From positions 1 through 51,497 of the forward strand of contig JALGVQ010000004.1 of the NCBI GenBank assembly GCA_025774615.1: 51,497 nucleotides of DNA. Reading direction: 5' to 3'. The notes below the pieces were generated by a model, which was not told where the DNA came from, ran no database searches, and saw only the letters and a program-made list of their open reading frames with translations. The translations under genes and the position numbers were made by a program. Numbering within the stretch: the stretch's first letter is position 1; every line of letters starts with the position of its first letter. The DNA comes from a bacterium (GTDB lineage Bacteria > Blakebacterota > Blakebacteria > Blakebacterales > Blakebacteraceae). Below, in pieces: positions 26,305 through 34,070 of the stretch.

Positions 26305-28129
26305 CGCGCAGGAAAAGCGCTGGAGAGCCTCGCTGCTCTTCGGGGGATACGGGCTGGTTCTTCTCTTCCTCTTCCTCAGGGTAGGACACCTCCAGATCGC
26401 CCGGCACGATGTGCTGGCTGCGCTCAGCGACCAGAACCGCCTCAGACCAACGGTGGAACAACCGGTACGGGGGAGGATATACGACCGGGAGGGGCGCCTG
26501 ATCGTGGATAATCGCATCTCCTGGACCGTGAGCGTGAGCCCCCAGGATTTCAGGGATAACGATTCGGTCATCACGGAGGTGGCCGGCATCCTCGGCATTC
26601 CCGTTTCCAGGATCGAAGAACGGCTTCAGCAGCGGAAGGGGCATCTCTATACACCGGTGCCTATCGCCCGGGACGTCTCCTTCGATGTGGTGGCTCGACT
26701 GAGCGAGCGGAGACCGGACCTTCCGGGAGTCGCCATACAGATGGAGCCGAGACGCCGGTATCCCTTCGGCATGAGCGCGGCGCACATCCTCGGATATCTC
26801 CGGGAGATCGATGACACCGAACTCGCCGTCAGGCAGAGCAATGGTGAGGATTACATATTCGGCGACCTGGTCGGCAAGGAGGGTCTTGAGCGGTCGCATG
26901 AATCCGAGCTTAGAGGATCGAAGGGTGTCCATTATCTGGAGGTCGATGCCAGGGGTCGGACCATCGGCCGGGCGGCGGATCGATCGGGTCCGTCGGCGAT
27001 ACAGGGCAGTGACCTGATCACCACGATCGATATCGGGCTGCAACAGACAGCTGAAGCGGCGTTCCACGACACGGCTCGCGGAGCGGTCATTGCGATGGAC
27101 CCGCGCGATGGAGCGCTCCTGGTACTGGCGAGCGTGCCCTCATTCGACCCCCGTGATTTCAGTGGTGTACTCGAAGCCGCCATGTGGGACAGCCTGAACA
27201 ACGACGAGAGGAAGCCCCTGATAAATCGGCCGATCGCCGGACTGTATCCGCCTGCTTCTGCCTTCAAGGCCGTCACCACTCTGGCTGGCTTCGACCAGGG
27301 AGTGATCGATCTGACAACGACCTTCGACCCGTGTGTACCGGGAGGATGGAGACTGGGGAACAGGTACTTCCATTGCTGGAACGAGACACATGGAAGCCTG
27401 AGTGTCGTGGGCGCGATCGAGCAGTCATGTGATGTCTTTTTCTATCAGGTCGGTGTGGAAGTGGGGCTCAGGCCCCTGAGCCGCATGGCCGGGGCGTTCG
27501 GCCTCGGTGAAGTGACCGGGTTGCGCCTCCACGGGGAGGTGGCAGGTTTGTTCCCGGATGCAGCCTATTACGACCGGACGATCGGGCAGGGTCAGTGGGT
27601 GGAGGAGGGGCAGGTCATCAACCTCGCGATCGGACAGGGCGAGATACTGGTCACCCCCCTGCAGATGGCGCGCCTCACCGCAGCCATAGCCAACGGCGGA
27701 GCTCTCGTCACCCCCTACCTGGCAGCATTCACGCAGAGACCTGGTACCGAAGATCGCACGGCCATCAGTCAGTCACCTCCGCGTACCATCAGTGCGCTCG
27801 ATCCCGCCGTGCTCGATATCGTTCGTGAGGGGATGGTGCGGGTCGTTCACGGAGAGAATGGAACCGCAAAGAACGTGGCATGGCGGGCGCCGGGAATCAC
27901 TGTCGCAGGCAAGACCGGAACGGGGCAGAATCCGCACGGTGAAAATCACGCATGGTTCACCTGCTTCGCGCCGGCGGATGATCCGCAGATCGTGGTGACC
28001 GTTCTTGTTGAGAACGGAGGGGGCGGGAGCGCGGTGGCTGCGCCTATCGCCGCAGCGATCCTGAAGGCCTGGTTCGACGCGCATCCGCTGAGTGGTCAGG
28101 ATGTGAGTGGTTCAGGGCGGTTGCCATGA
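26291..28129 (+). CDS. mrdA: Penicillin-binding protein 2 (elongation transpeptidase)
   Basis: 612 residues, class B PBP. An N-terminal signal anchor (FGGYGLVLLFLFLRVGHLQI) precedes the pedestal domain (PVRGRIYDREGRLIVDN) and the transpeptidase. Catalytic SxxK is SAFK with Ser323/Lys326 (YPPASAFKAV; usually YPPGSxxK). The second motif is SCD at 379-381, the form usual for PBP2, and the third is KTGTGQ at 541-546. It cross-links new peptidoglycan with RodA. No ATG or GTG is in frame near the start; translation most likely begins at TTG 26291, inside mreD. That suggests coupled, possibly low-level, synthesis. The stop overlaps rodA as ATGA. Confidence 0.96.
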   Translation: MTGDDAQEKRWRASLLFGGYGLVLLFLFLRVGHLQIARHDVLAALSDQNRLRPTVEQPVRGRIYDREGRLIVDNRISWTVSVSPQDFRDNDSVITEVAGILGIPVSRIEERLQQRKGHLYTPVPIARDVSFDVVARLSERRPDLPGVAIQMEPRRRYPFGMSAAHILGYLREIDDTELAVRQSNGEDYIFGDLVGKEGLERSHESELRGSKGVHYLEVDARGRTIGRAADRSGPSAIQGSDLITTIDIGLQQTAEAAFHDTARGAVIAMDPRDGALLVLASVPSFDPRDFSGVLEAAMWDSLNNDERKPLINRPIAGLYPPASAFKAVTTLAGFDQGVIDLTTTFDPCVPGGWRLGNRYFHCWNETHGSLSVVGAIEQSCDVFFYQVGVEVGLRPLSRMAGAFGLGEVTGLRLHGEVAGLFPDAAYYDRTIGQGQWVEEGQVINLAIGQGEILVTPLQMARLTAAIANGGALVTPYLAAFTQRPGTEDRTAISQSPPRTISALDPAVLDIVREGMVRVVHGENGTAKNVAWRAPGITVAGKTGTGQNPHGENHAWFTCFAPADDPQIVVTVLVENGGGGSAVAAPIAAAILKAWFDAHPLSGQDVSGSGRLP

Positions 28130-29373
28130 CGGGCCGGCGGGGCGGATCGCTCATGCTCCAGCGTGATTTCGATCACATCCTCTTCCTCAGCGTGATGGGA
28201 CTCGTGCTGATCGGCATCGCCTTCGTCTATTCAGCGACCGTGGAGAACACGCAGGTGGCTGCGCCCCTGCATACACGACAGGCGCTCTGGGCCCTGGCAG
28301 GAGTGATCGCGATCGTGGTCTCGATCAGACTCCCCATACAGTTCTATTTCGGAGCGTCGTACATTCTCTTCATCGCAGTCATACTCGTCCTCATGGCACT
28401 GCTCGTAGTCGGGGGGGGGGAGGGGGGGCGGTGGTTCGCGTTATCGAGCGGTGTGCGCATCCAGCCGAGCATCCAGCCGAGCGAGCCGGCTAAGATCGTG
28501 CTGGTGCTCGCGGTCGCGCGGTACCTCTCAGGCAGGCTCGTGAATTTCAAACGGGCCCGCGATTTTCTGATACCGCTGGGGTTGGCATTCATTCCGTTCG
28601 TACTCGTGATGCGTCAGCCCGACCTCGGGACCGGCATGATATTCCCGATGATAATCATTCCCATGCTCTACTGGAAGGGCCTGCCGATCTGGATCATCTT
28701 CCTGCTCTGTACGCCGATATTGAGCGTGGTCACCGCCTTCTCTCCGGAAACGTGGGGAGTGGCCATGTTCATCATCGGCCTGGTGGTGTGGCGGAAAAAA
28801 GTCAAACCGGGGCTGGCCATACTGGTGATCCTCGTCAATATCGTGCTCGGTATCCTGACGCCGGTTGTATGGGACAACCTCCATGAATACCAGCAGAACA
28901 GGATATCGACCTTCGTCAATCCCCAGAACGATCCTCTCGGTGCGGGGTACCAGATCATCCAGTCGACGGTGGCCGTGGGCTCCGGCGGTCTGACGGGGAA
29001 GGGATATCTGCAGGGGACGCAGACAAAACTGAATTTCCTGCCCGAACAGCATACCGACTTCATCTACAGCGTGATCGCGGAGGAGACGGGTATGCTGGGC
29101 GCCCTCATAGTCCTGCTCCTGTTCGCGGTGGTTCTCCAGCGGACGCTCAAGGCCGCGACTGAAGTCAGGAACACCTTCGCGGGGCTTGTTATCGCCGGGG
29201 CTTCCGGGATCTTGTTCGCGCATATCGTGATCAATATCGGCATGTCCCTCGGATTGTTGCCCATTACCGGGTTGCCGCTTCCCTTCATCAGTTACGGAGG
29301 TTCACACCTTCTCAGCATGATGCTCCTGGTCGGCATCGTGCTTGGTCTGCGCCTGCGCTGGATGGAATACTAG
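28126..29373 (+). CDS. rodA: Peptidoglycan glycosyltransferase RodA (SEDS family)
   Basis: 415 residues with about ten membrane helices. It polymerises lipid II with PBP2. SEDS hallmarks are present: QPSEPAKIVLVLAVARYL, RQPDLGTGMIFPMIIIPML, QQNRISTFVNPQNDPLGAGY, QSTVAVGSGGLTGKGYLQGT, FLPEQHTDFIYSVIAEETG and LPLPFISYGGSHLLSMM. The extracytoplasmic loop near residue 98 (VVGGGEGGRWFAL) is encoded by ten G, one A and seven G (28411-28428). The frame is intact as given. The stop codon lies within the palindromic repeat before lgt. Confidence 0.97.
   Translation: MTGRRGGSLMLQRDFDHILFLSVMGLVLIGIAFVYSATVENTQVAAPLHTRQALWALAGVIAIVVSIRLPIQFYFGASYILFIAVILVLMALLVVGGGEGGRWFALSSGVRIQPSIQPSEPAKIVLVLAVARYLSGRLVNFKRARDFLIPLGLAFIPFVLVMRQPDLGTGMIFPMIIIPMLYWKGLPIWIIFLLCTPILSVVTAFSPETWGVAMFIIGLVVWRKKVKPGLAILVILVNIVLGILTPVVWDNLHEYQQNRISTFVNPQNDPLGAGYQIIQSTVAVGSGGLTGKGYLQGTQTKLNFLPEQHTDFIYSVIAEETGMLGALIVLLLFAVVLQRTLKAATEVRNTFAGLVIAGASGILFAHIVINIGMSLGLLPITGLPLPFISYGGSHLLSMMLLVGIVLGLRLRWMEY
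28411..28428 (+). repeat. Homopolymeric G tract within rodA
   Basis: Ten consecutive G (28411-28420), one A, then seven G (28422-28428) code for the GGGEGG loop of RodA. A one-base slip would shift the frame in an essential elongation gene. It could be a phase-variable tract or a spot prone to sequencing error. The present length keeps the frame. Confidence 0.9.
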
Positions 29374-29398
29374 GTGCGCTGCCACGTGACAGGACACT
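29373..29398 (+). repeat. Solo palindromic repeat between rodA and lgt
   Basis: An imperfect palindrome centred on CACGTG (29383-29388), with GGTG at the left and CACT at the right; outer bases add CTAG at each side. Its right half, CACGTGACAGGACACTAG, matches the right end of the glnB-purN element at 15 of 18 positions. It includes the last base of the rodA stop and ends two bases before the lgt ATG, so it fills the whole gap. It might fold in the mRNA and shape lgt translation. Confidence 0.65.
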
Positions 29399-29400
29399 AG

Positions 29401-30216
29401 ATGTTTCCCGAACTCCTGCGGCTGGGCCCGATAGTCCTGCGCAGTTACGGGTTCATGATGGCCCTCGGTTTCGCTGTCGGCGGGTGGTGGCTCGTGCGTC
29501 GCGGGATGAAGAAGGGATTCCCCGCACACCGGATGCTCGATCTCCTTATCGCGATTGTGATCTCAGGCCTGGTGGGCTCGCGCATCCTCTATGTGCTGAC
29601 CCATCTCCCGGCATTCTCTGGTGCCTGGTGGCACGCGTTCTGGCCGATCCAGGCCGATGGCACTATCGGTATGCAGGGTTTCGTCTTTTACGGCGGACTC
29701 CTTGCGGGCCTGCCGGTAGCGGCCTGGCTCACGAGGCGCTGGAAGATGGCTCCGCTCCGTGTGCTCGACGCAGCGGCACCACCTCTGGCCCTGGGAACCG
29801 CTCTGGGTCGGATGGGGTGTTTCCTGAACGGATGCTGTTTCGGGAAGCCGACCGAATCCCCGCTCGGGGTGGTGTTTCCCGACGAATGTCTGGCGGGTTC
29901 GATGTTCACGGGAATTCCGATACATCCGACACAACTCTATATCACCTTCGACTCTCTGCTTATCATGGTGGCGCTCGTGTGGATGGAGCGAAAGAGGCGG
30001 ATGTTTGACGGTGCCGTGATCGGGACGTATCTTATCATGATTGGACTGCTGAGGAGCGTGGAAGACTTTTTCCGTTATTATGAATCCGGGATGCAGGCGT
30101 TTTCCCTGTTTGGTGTGACGGTGTCGGTAAATCACCTGATCAGTCTGGGATGCATCGCCGGCGGGATACTGATCATCCGACAGTACCGTTCCCATGTTCC
30201 TGATCCACTGGATTGA
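29401..30216 (+). CDS. lgt: Prolipoprotein diacylglyceryl transferase
   Basis: 271 residues with about seven membrane helices. It adds diacylglycerol to the lipobox Cys of prolipoproteins, the first step of lipoprotein maturation; the window encodes several such substrates. Family blocks: VLRSYGFMMALGFAVGGWWL, ISGLVGSRILYVLTHLP, GMQGFVFYGGLLAGLPVAAW and GTALGRMGCFLNGCCFGKP, the Cys-rich version of the Lgt signature. PIHPTQLYITFDSLL follows. The ATG at 29401 directly follows the palindromic repeat and has no clear Shine-Dalgarno sequence. Confidence 0.97.
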   Translation: MFPELLRLGPIVLRSYGFMMALGFAVGGWWLVRRGMKKGFPAHRMLDLLIAIVISGLVGSRILYVLTHLPAFSGAWWHAFWPIQADGTIGMQGFVFYGGLLAGLPVAAWLTRRWKMAPLRVLDAAAPPLALGTALGRMGCFLNGCCFGKPTESPLGVVFPDECLAGSMFTGIPIHPTQLYITFDSLLIMVALVWMERKRRMFDGAVIGTYLIMIGLLRSVEDFFRYYESGMQAFSLFGVTVSVNHLISLGCIAGGILIIRQYRSHVPDPLD

Positions 30217-30230
30217 AAAGGAATAATTGT

Positions 30231-31103
30231 ATGGTTCGCAGCATGACAGGCTTTGGGCGGGGCACATCGTCGGGTAACGGCGTGGAGACGGTTGTTGAGA
30301 TCCAGACGGTCAACAACCGCTTTCTCGATGTCACCTTACGGGGTGGCAGGGAAGTGGCCGCGCTGGAGTCGAAAGTGAGAGATCTGATACGTAAGCGCCT
30401 TGAACGCGGAAAGGTGACCGTATCGATCACGTGGCATGGAGAGAGTGAAGGGGAACCACAGGCGGATCTCCAGAAGGCGAAGGCATACCATGAGGCGCTT
30501 CTCAGCCTCAAAGATGAACTCAGCCTGACAGGAGATGTCGATCTTGCCATCGTTGCCGGTTTCAGGGATGTGATCAGTTCCACCACCATGGAACACGATG
30601 ATGATGTGGCCTGGGAATACACGGGGCCTGGTGTGAAAGCCGCGCTCGAGGCACTCGTCGGGATGCGTGAGCGGGAGGGAGAGGCGCTGGCGGCTGATCT
30701 TTCACAGCGATTCGAGCAGCTGCAGGCATCACTGCAGCAGATCGAAGAGTTGGCTCCCGGACGGACCACGGCCTATGCCGAGCGTCTGAAGGCGCGGGTC
30801 GAAGAGATGTTCGAAGGCATATCTCTCGATGAGGACCGGATTCATCATGAGATCGCGATCTTCGCAGATCGCATTGATATCAGTGAAGAGGGAACACGTC
30901 TGAAGAGTCACCTCGACCAGGCGCGGACACTGATGGAGGGCGTTGCACCGGCAGGAAGGCAACTGAATTTTCTGCTGCAGGAGATGCATCGTGAAGTCAA
31001 TACCCTCGGCAGTAAAGCGAACGATCAGGAGATCAGTCATCTGGTGGTCGGGATGAAGGAAGAGCTGGAAAAAATAAGAGAGCAGGTCCAGAACATTGAA
31101 TGA
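30231..31103 (+). CDS. yicC: YicC/YloC family endoribonuclease-like protein
   Basis: 290 residues from ATG 30231, which has AAGGA about ten bases upstream; the longer ORF from 30213 adds six residues not found in the family. The N-terminus MVRSMTGFGRG is the hallmark of YicC_N, with VEIQTVNNRFLDVTLR. The C-terminal DUF1732 domain includes EDRIHHEIAIFADRIDISEE and the conserved end NFLLQEMHREVNTLGSKAND. E. coli YicC has been described as a metal-dependent endoribonuclease acting on small RNAs. The yicC-gmk-rpoZ order is common in many phyla and supports the call. Confidence 0.96.
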   Translation: MVRSMTGFGRGTSSGNGVETVVEIQTVNNRFLDVTLRGGREVAALESKVRDLIRKRLERGKVTVSITWHGESEGEPQADLQKAKAYHEALLSLKDELSLTGDVDLAIVAGFRDVISSTTMEHDDDVAWEYTGPGVKAALEALVGMREREGEALAADLSQRFEQLQASLQQIEELAPGRTTAYAERLKARVEEMFEGISLDEDRIHHEIAIFADRIDISEEGTRLKSHLDQARTLMEGVAPAGRQLNFLLQEMHREVNTLGSKANDQEISHLVVGMKEELEKIREQVQNIE

Positions 31104-31734
31104 CAAAGGATTCCCGGTGATCATCAGCGCTCCCTCAGGCGCTGGTAAGACAAGCATCTGTTATGAGGTCCTCCGTCGGATCGATGACGCCGAGTACTCG
31201 GTCTCCCTCACTACCAGGGAGCGACGGGAGAAGGAGCGTGATGGGGTCGATTACCACTTCGTGGCGCCTGAAGAATTCGAGGCGATGGTCGATCGGGGTG
31301 AGCTCGCCGAATGGGCGGAGGTGCATGACGCCCACTACGGTACCCTCAAGGCAAAATTGAGCGGTGCGGTGGAGCGGGGCAAGGTTGTCATTCTCGACAT
31401 CGACGGGCAGGGAGCCCGGAGCCTGAAGAAGAGCTATCCCGACTCGGTCCTGATATTCATCTTCCCACCCTCTCCGGCCGAACTCGCAGACCGTCTTGCG
31501 GGCAGGGGGACCGAGGGGCAGGAGAGCATGAAAGCCCGGCTTGAGGCGGCGCCGCAGGAGGTCGAGAACGTCGAGCTGTACGATTACGTCGTCGTGAACG
31601 AGAACTTTGAAGATTCAGTTCAGAAGATTGTGCATATCATCGAGGCAGAGAGGTCCGCTCTGGAGCGTATGCGTACCTTCATCGACAGATATTCAGCAGA
31701 ATTCTCAGGCAGAGAAGAAGGAGCAGAGAAGTGA
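31096..31734 (+). CDS. gmk: Guanylate kinase
   Basis: 212 residues. It phosphorylates GMP to GDP. The P-loop SAPSGAGKTSI has Lys18; the GMP-binding part has SVSLTTRERREKERDGVDYHF and AEWAEVHDAHYGTLK; VVILDIDGQGARSLKK is the Walker B region. The start appears to be the TTG at 31096, which overlaps yicC; the ATG at 31100 is out of frame and a GTG at 31117 would clip the first strand. It is followed by rpoZ with a 4-nt overlap. Confidence 0.97.
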   Translation: MNDKGFPVIISAPSGAGKTSICYEVLRRIDDAEYSVSLTTRERREKERDGVDYHFVAPEEFEAMVDRGELAEWAEVHDAHYGTLKAKLSGAVERGKVVILDIDGQGARSLKKSYPDSVLIFIFPPSPAELADRLAGRGTEGQESMKARLEAAPQEVENVELYDYVVVNENFEDSVQKIVHIIEAERSALERMRTFIDRYSAEFSGREEGAEK

Positions 31735-31961
31735 TCGAGGAACGGTTGAACGTTGAGGATTTCCGCAACACTACCCAGAACATATATCGGGCTGTCGTCA
31801 TTGCGGCCCGGGAAGCACGGAAGATAAACAATCTCCGCCGGATGCAGGCGATCCATGATCCGGAATATATCGAACCGGATGCCAAGGTGACCACCGAGGC
31901 CATGACCCGACTCATCGAGGGACGGGTGGAGGCCGAGGAGACCGATTCAGACAAAGAATGA
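31731..31961 (+). CDS. rpoZ: RNA polymerase omega subunit
   Basis: 76 residues. Omega helps fold and assemble the beta' subunit. The sequence has NIYRAVVIAAREARKINNLR, the divergent counterpart of the family's conserved A..RARQ.N core, and an acidic C-terminus. Length and place between gmk and coaBC are the classical rpoZ setting. Similarity is modest, so context carries weight. Start is the GTG at 31731 overlapping the gmk stop. Confidence 0.88.
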   Translation: MIEERLNVEDFRNTTQNIYRAVVIAAREARKINNLRRMQAIHDPEYIEPDAKVTTEAMTRLIEGRVEAEETDSDKE

Positions 31962-31978
31962 GGCTGTGATCCCTGACC

Positions 31979-33178
31979 ATGGCACGAATCCTTCTCGGCA
32001 TCAGCGGCTCGGTAACTGCCTATAAGGGAGCCGAGCTGGCGCGTGAATTCATCCGCAGGGGCCACCAGGTGCGGGCGATCATCACCTCCGGTGGCCAACG
32101 CTTCGTAACACCACTCCAGCTGCAGGCGCTGACCGGACACCCCGTACAGAGCGACCAGTGGGAGACCGACAGACCGGACGGCATCGATCATATCTTTCTC
32201 GCCCGGTGGGCCGATATTGTGGTCGTGGCGCCGGGATCGGCGAACACTCTTGCCCGGCTCGCCGGCGGAATAGCAGATGATCTCCTGACCACGACCCTCC
32301 TCGCGTTCGACGGGCCGCTCATGATTGCGCCCTCCATGAATACGAAGATGCTCCTCCATCACGCCACACAGGCCAACATCGACACGCTCACCGGCAGAGG
32401 AGTAGAGGTGCTGGAGAGCGAGGAGGGCGAACTGGCATGCGGTGAGACCGGTCCGGGCAGGATGATGGAGCCGGTCCGGATCGCCGACCACGTCGAGGCG
32501 CGGCTTGCCGAACGACTCGATTACAGTGGCATCCGCGCGCTGGTATCAGCCGGGCCGACCTTCGAACCGATCGATCCGGTCCGCGTCGTCACCAACCGGT
32601 CATCCGGCCGGATGGGATTCGCGCTCGCCGAGGCGCTTGCCGAGCGCGGCGCTACCGTTCGACTCGTGACCGGCCCGACAGCTCTCGATGCGCCCCGGGG
32701 TGTCACTGAAACGGTCCGGGTGATGACAACCGCAGAGATGGCAGAGGCACTCGGTGAGCGGTTCGGAGAATGCGACCTTCTGATCATGGCAGCGGCAGTC
32801 GCCGACTGGCGTCCCGCCACGGTATCGGAGGATAAACTGCCGCGCGGTGAGGGTGGGATCGACCTGCGCCTGGAACCGACCGCAGATATCATATCAGATC
32901 TTGCCGGCCGCAAGGGTGATCGGACCGTGATCGGATTTGCGCTCGAGTCGGGGGATCTCGTGGCTGGTGGCCGGGCGAAGCTTGAAAGAAAGGGACTGGA
33001 CGCGATAGCGGTCAACGACCCGACCGAGACCGGGGCCGGACCGGAATCGGGAACAAACCGCATCACACTCATCCATGAGGATGGTCGCGTCGAGGATCTG
33101 CCGATGCAGGCGAAGGAGACCATTGCCCACCGACTGCTCGACGCGGTCCACACATACGTCACGCGCAGCCGTGGATAG
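31979..33178 (+). CDS. coaBC: Bifunctional phosphopantothenoylcysteine decarboxylase / phosphopantothenate-cysteine ligase
   Basis: 399 residues. It catalyses two successive steps of coenzyme A synthesis. The FMN-binding CoaC half starts RILLGISGSVTAYKGAEL and has the PSMNTKM motif (usually PAMNxxM) and the flap LACGETGPGRM with its catalytic Cys. The CoaB half begins near residue 182: ALVSAGPTFEPIDPVRVVTN, SSGRMGFALAEALAERGA and the DK motif region SEDKLPRG. Both halves are complete. It overlaps the glycosylase gene by 8 nt. Confidence 0.97.
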   Translation: MARILLGISGSVTAYKGAELAREFIRRGHQVRAIITSGGQRFVTPLQLQALTGHPVQSDQWETDRPDGIDHIFLARWADIVVVAPGSANTLARLAGGIADDLLTTTLLAFDGPLMIAPSMNTKMLLHHATQANIDTLTGRGVEVLESEEGELACGETGPGRMMEPVRIADHVEARLAERLDYSGIRALVSAGPTFEPIDPVRVVTNRSSGRMGFALAEALAERGATVRLVTGPTALDAPRGVTETVRVMTTAEMAEALGERFGECDLLIMAAAVADWRPATVSEDKLPRGEGGIDLRLEPTADIISDLAGRKGDRTVIGFALESGDLVAGGRAKLERKGLDAIAVNDPTETGAGPESGTNRITLIHEDGRVEDLPMQAKETIAHRLLDAVHTYVTRSRG

Positions 33179-34070
33179 GATCGGTCAGCGCGAATGGCTG
33201 TCTGACGCCGGTCGATTCCTCCGGCAATTCTCTCGTTCTGAAGGTGATATCCTCCTTGCCGCTTCGGCGGTTTCCCATGAAGATGAACCGGTTGCGGGAG
33301 ATCGGTCCCATCCGGAGAAGCCGGTGATGAGCGTTGAAGATGAAAGAGAACAGTTGGACCTGCTCCCGGTGGATGAGTCGGTTCCTGAGCCCGAGTCTGA
33401 GTCCGAGGTCGCTGTGCTCCCCTGGTACGGGCGGCCGCCGCGACCGGAAGTGGATCAGGTCGGGATTCCCGATTCGATGACCTGCCCTGTGCCTGATGAT
33501 GAGGGCAGGACCGATCTGCTTGCTCGACTGGGTGAGGATCTCTCTCCCTGTCTGAAGTGTTCCCTTGGTGAGACAAGGACCACGTTCGTGTTCGGGACAG
33601 GCAATCCTGACGCGAACGTGATGTTCATCGGAGAAGCTCCCGGGAGGGATGAAGATCTTCAGGGTGAACCGTTCGTGGGCAGGGCGGGGAAACTCCTCAA
33701 CAAGATAATCGAAAGTATCGGATTCACCCGGGAAGAGGTCTATATCGGGAACATCCTGAAATGTCGCCCTCCTGATAATCGCGATCCGCGTCCCGAGGAA
33801 GTGGACGCCTGTGAGCCGCACCTGCACCGGCAGATCAAGCTGATCAGGCCCGCGGTCATCTGTGCCCTGGGCAGGATCGCCGCTCAGACCCTCCTGAAAT
33901 CGACCGCACCCCTCGGCAAGATGAGAGAGAGGGTCCACCAATATCAGGGACTTCCCCTGGTGGTCACCTACCACCCGGCAGCCCTGCTCAGGAATCCGAA
34001 CTGGAAGAGACCGACGTGGGAGGATGTGCAGCTTCTGAAGAGTATCCATGATGAGGCAGTAGCCGGATGA
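33171..34070 (+). CDS. Family 4 uracil-DNA glycosylase with N-terminal extension
   Basis: 299 residues from the GTG at 33171; the longer ORF start (33075) lies inside coaBC and looks like shadow sequence. The C-terminal ~190 residues are a thermostable-type iron-sulfur UDG. Cluster cysteines are 127, 130 (CLKC), 198 and 214. The active-site motif is GEAPGRDEDLQGEPFVGRAG and the second motif is TYHPAALLRN. It removes uracil from DNA. The first ~110 residues form an extension: a short helical piece (REWLSDAGRFLRQF) and an acidic Pro/Glu/Ser-rich linker. Such extensions occur in this family; their role is unclear. It is followed by dnaB with an ATGA overlap. Confidence 0.93.
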   Translation: MDRIGQREWLSDAGRFLRQFSRSEGDILLAASAVSHEDEPVAGDRSHPEKPVMSVEDEREQLDLLPVDESVPEPESESEVAVLPWYGRPPRPEVDQVGIPDSMTCPVPDDEGRTDLLARLGEDLSPCLKCSLGETRTTFVFGTGNPDANVMFIGEAPGRDEDLQGEPFVGRAGKLLNKIIESIGFTREEVYIGNILKCRPPDNRDPRPEEVDACEPHLHRQIKLIRPAVICALGRIAAQTLLKSTAPLGKMRERVHQYQGLPLVVTYHPAALLRNPNWKRPTWEDVQLLKSIHDEAVAG

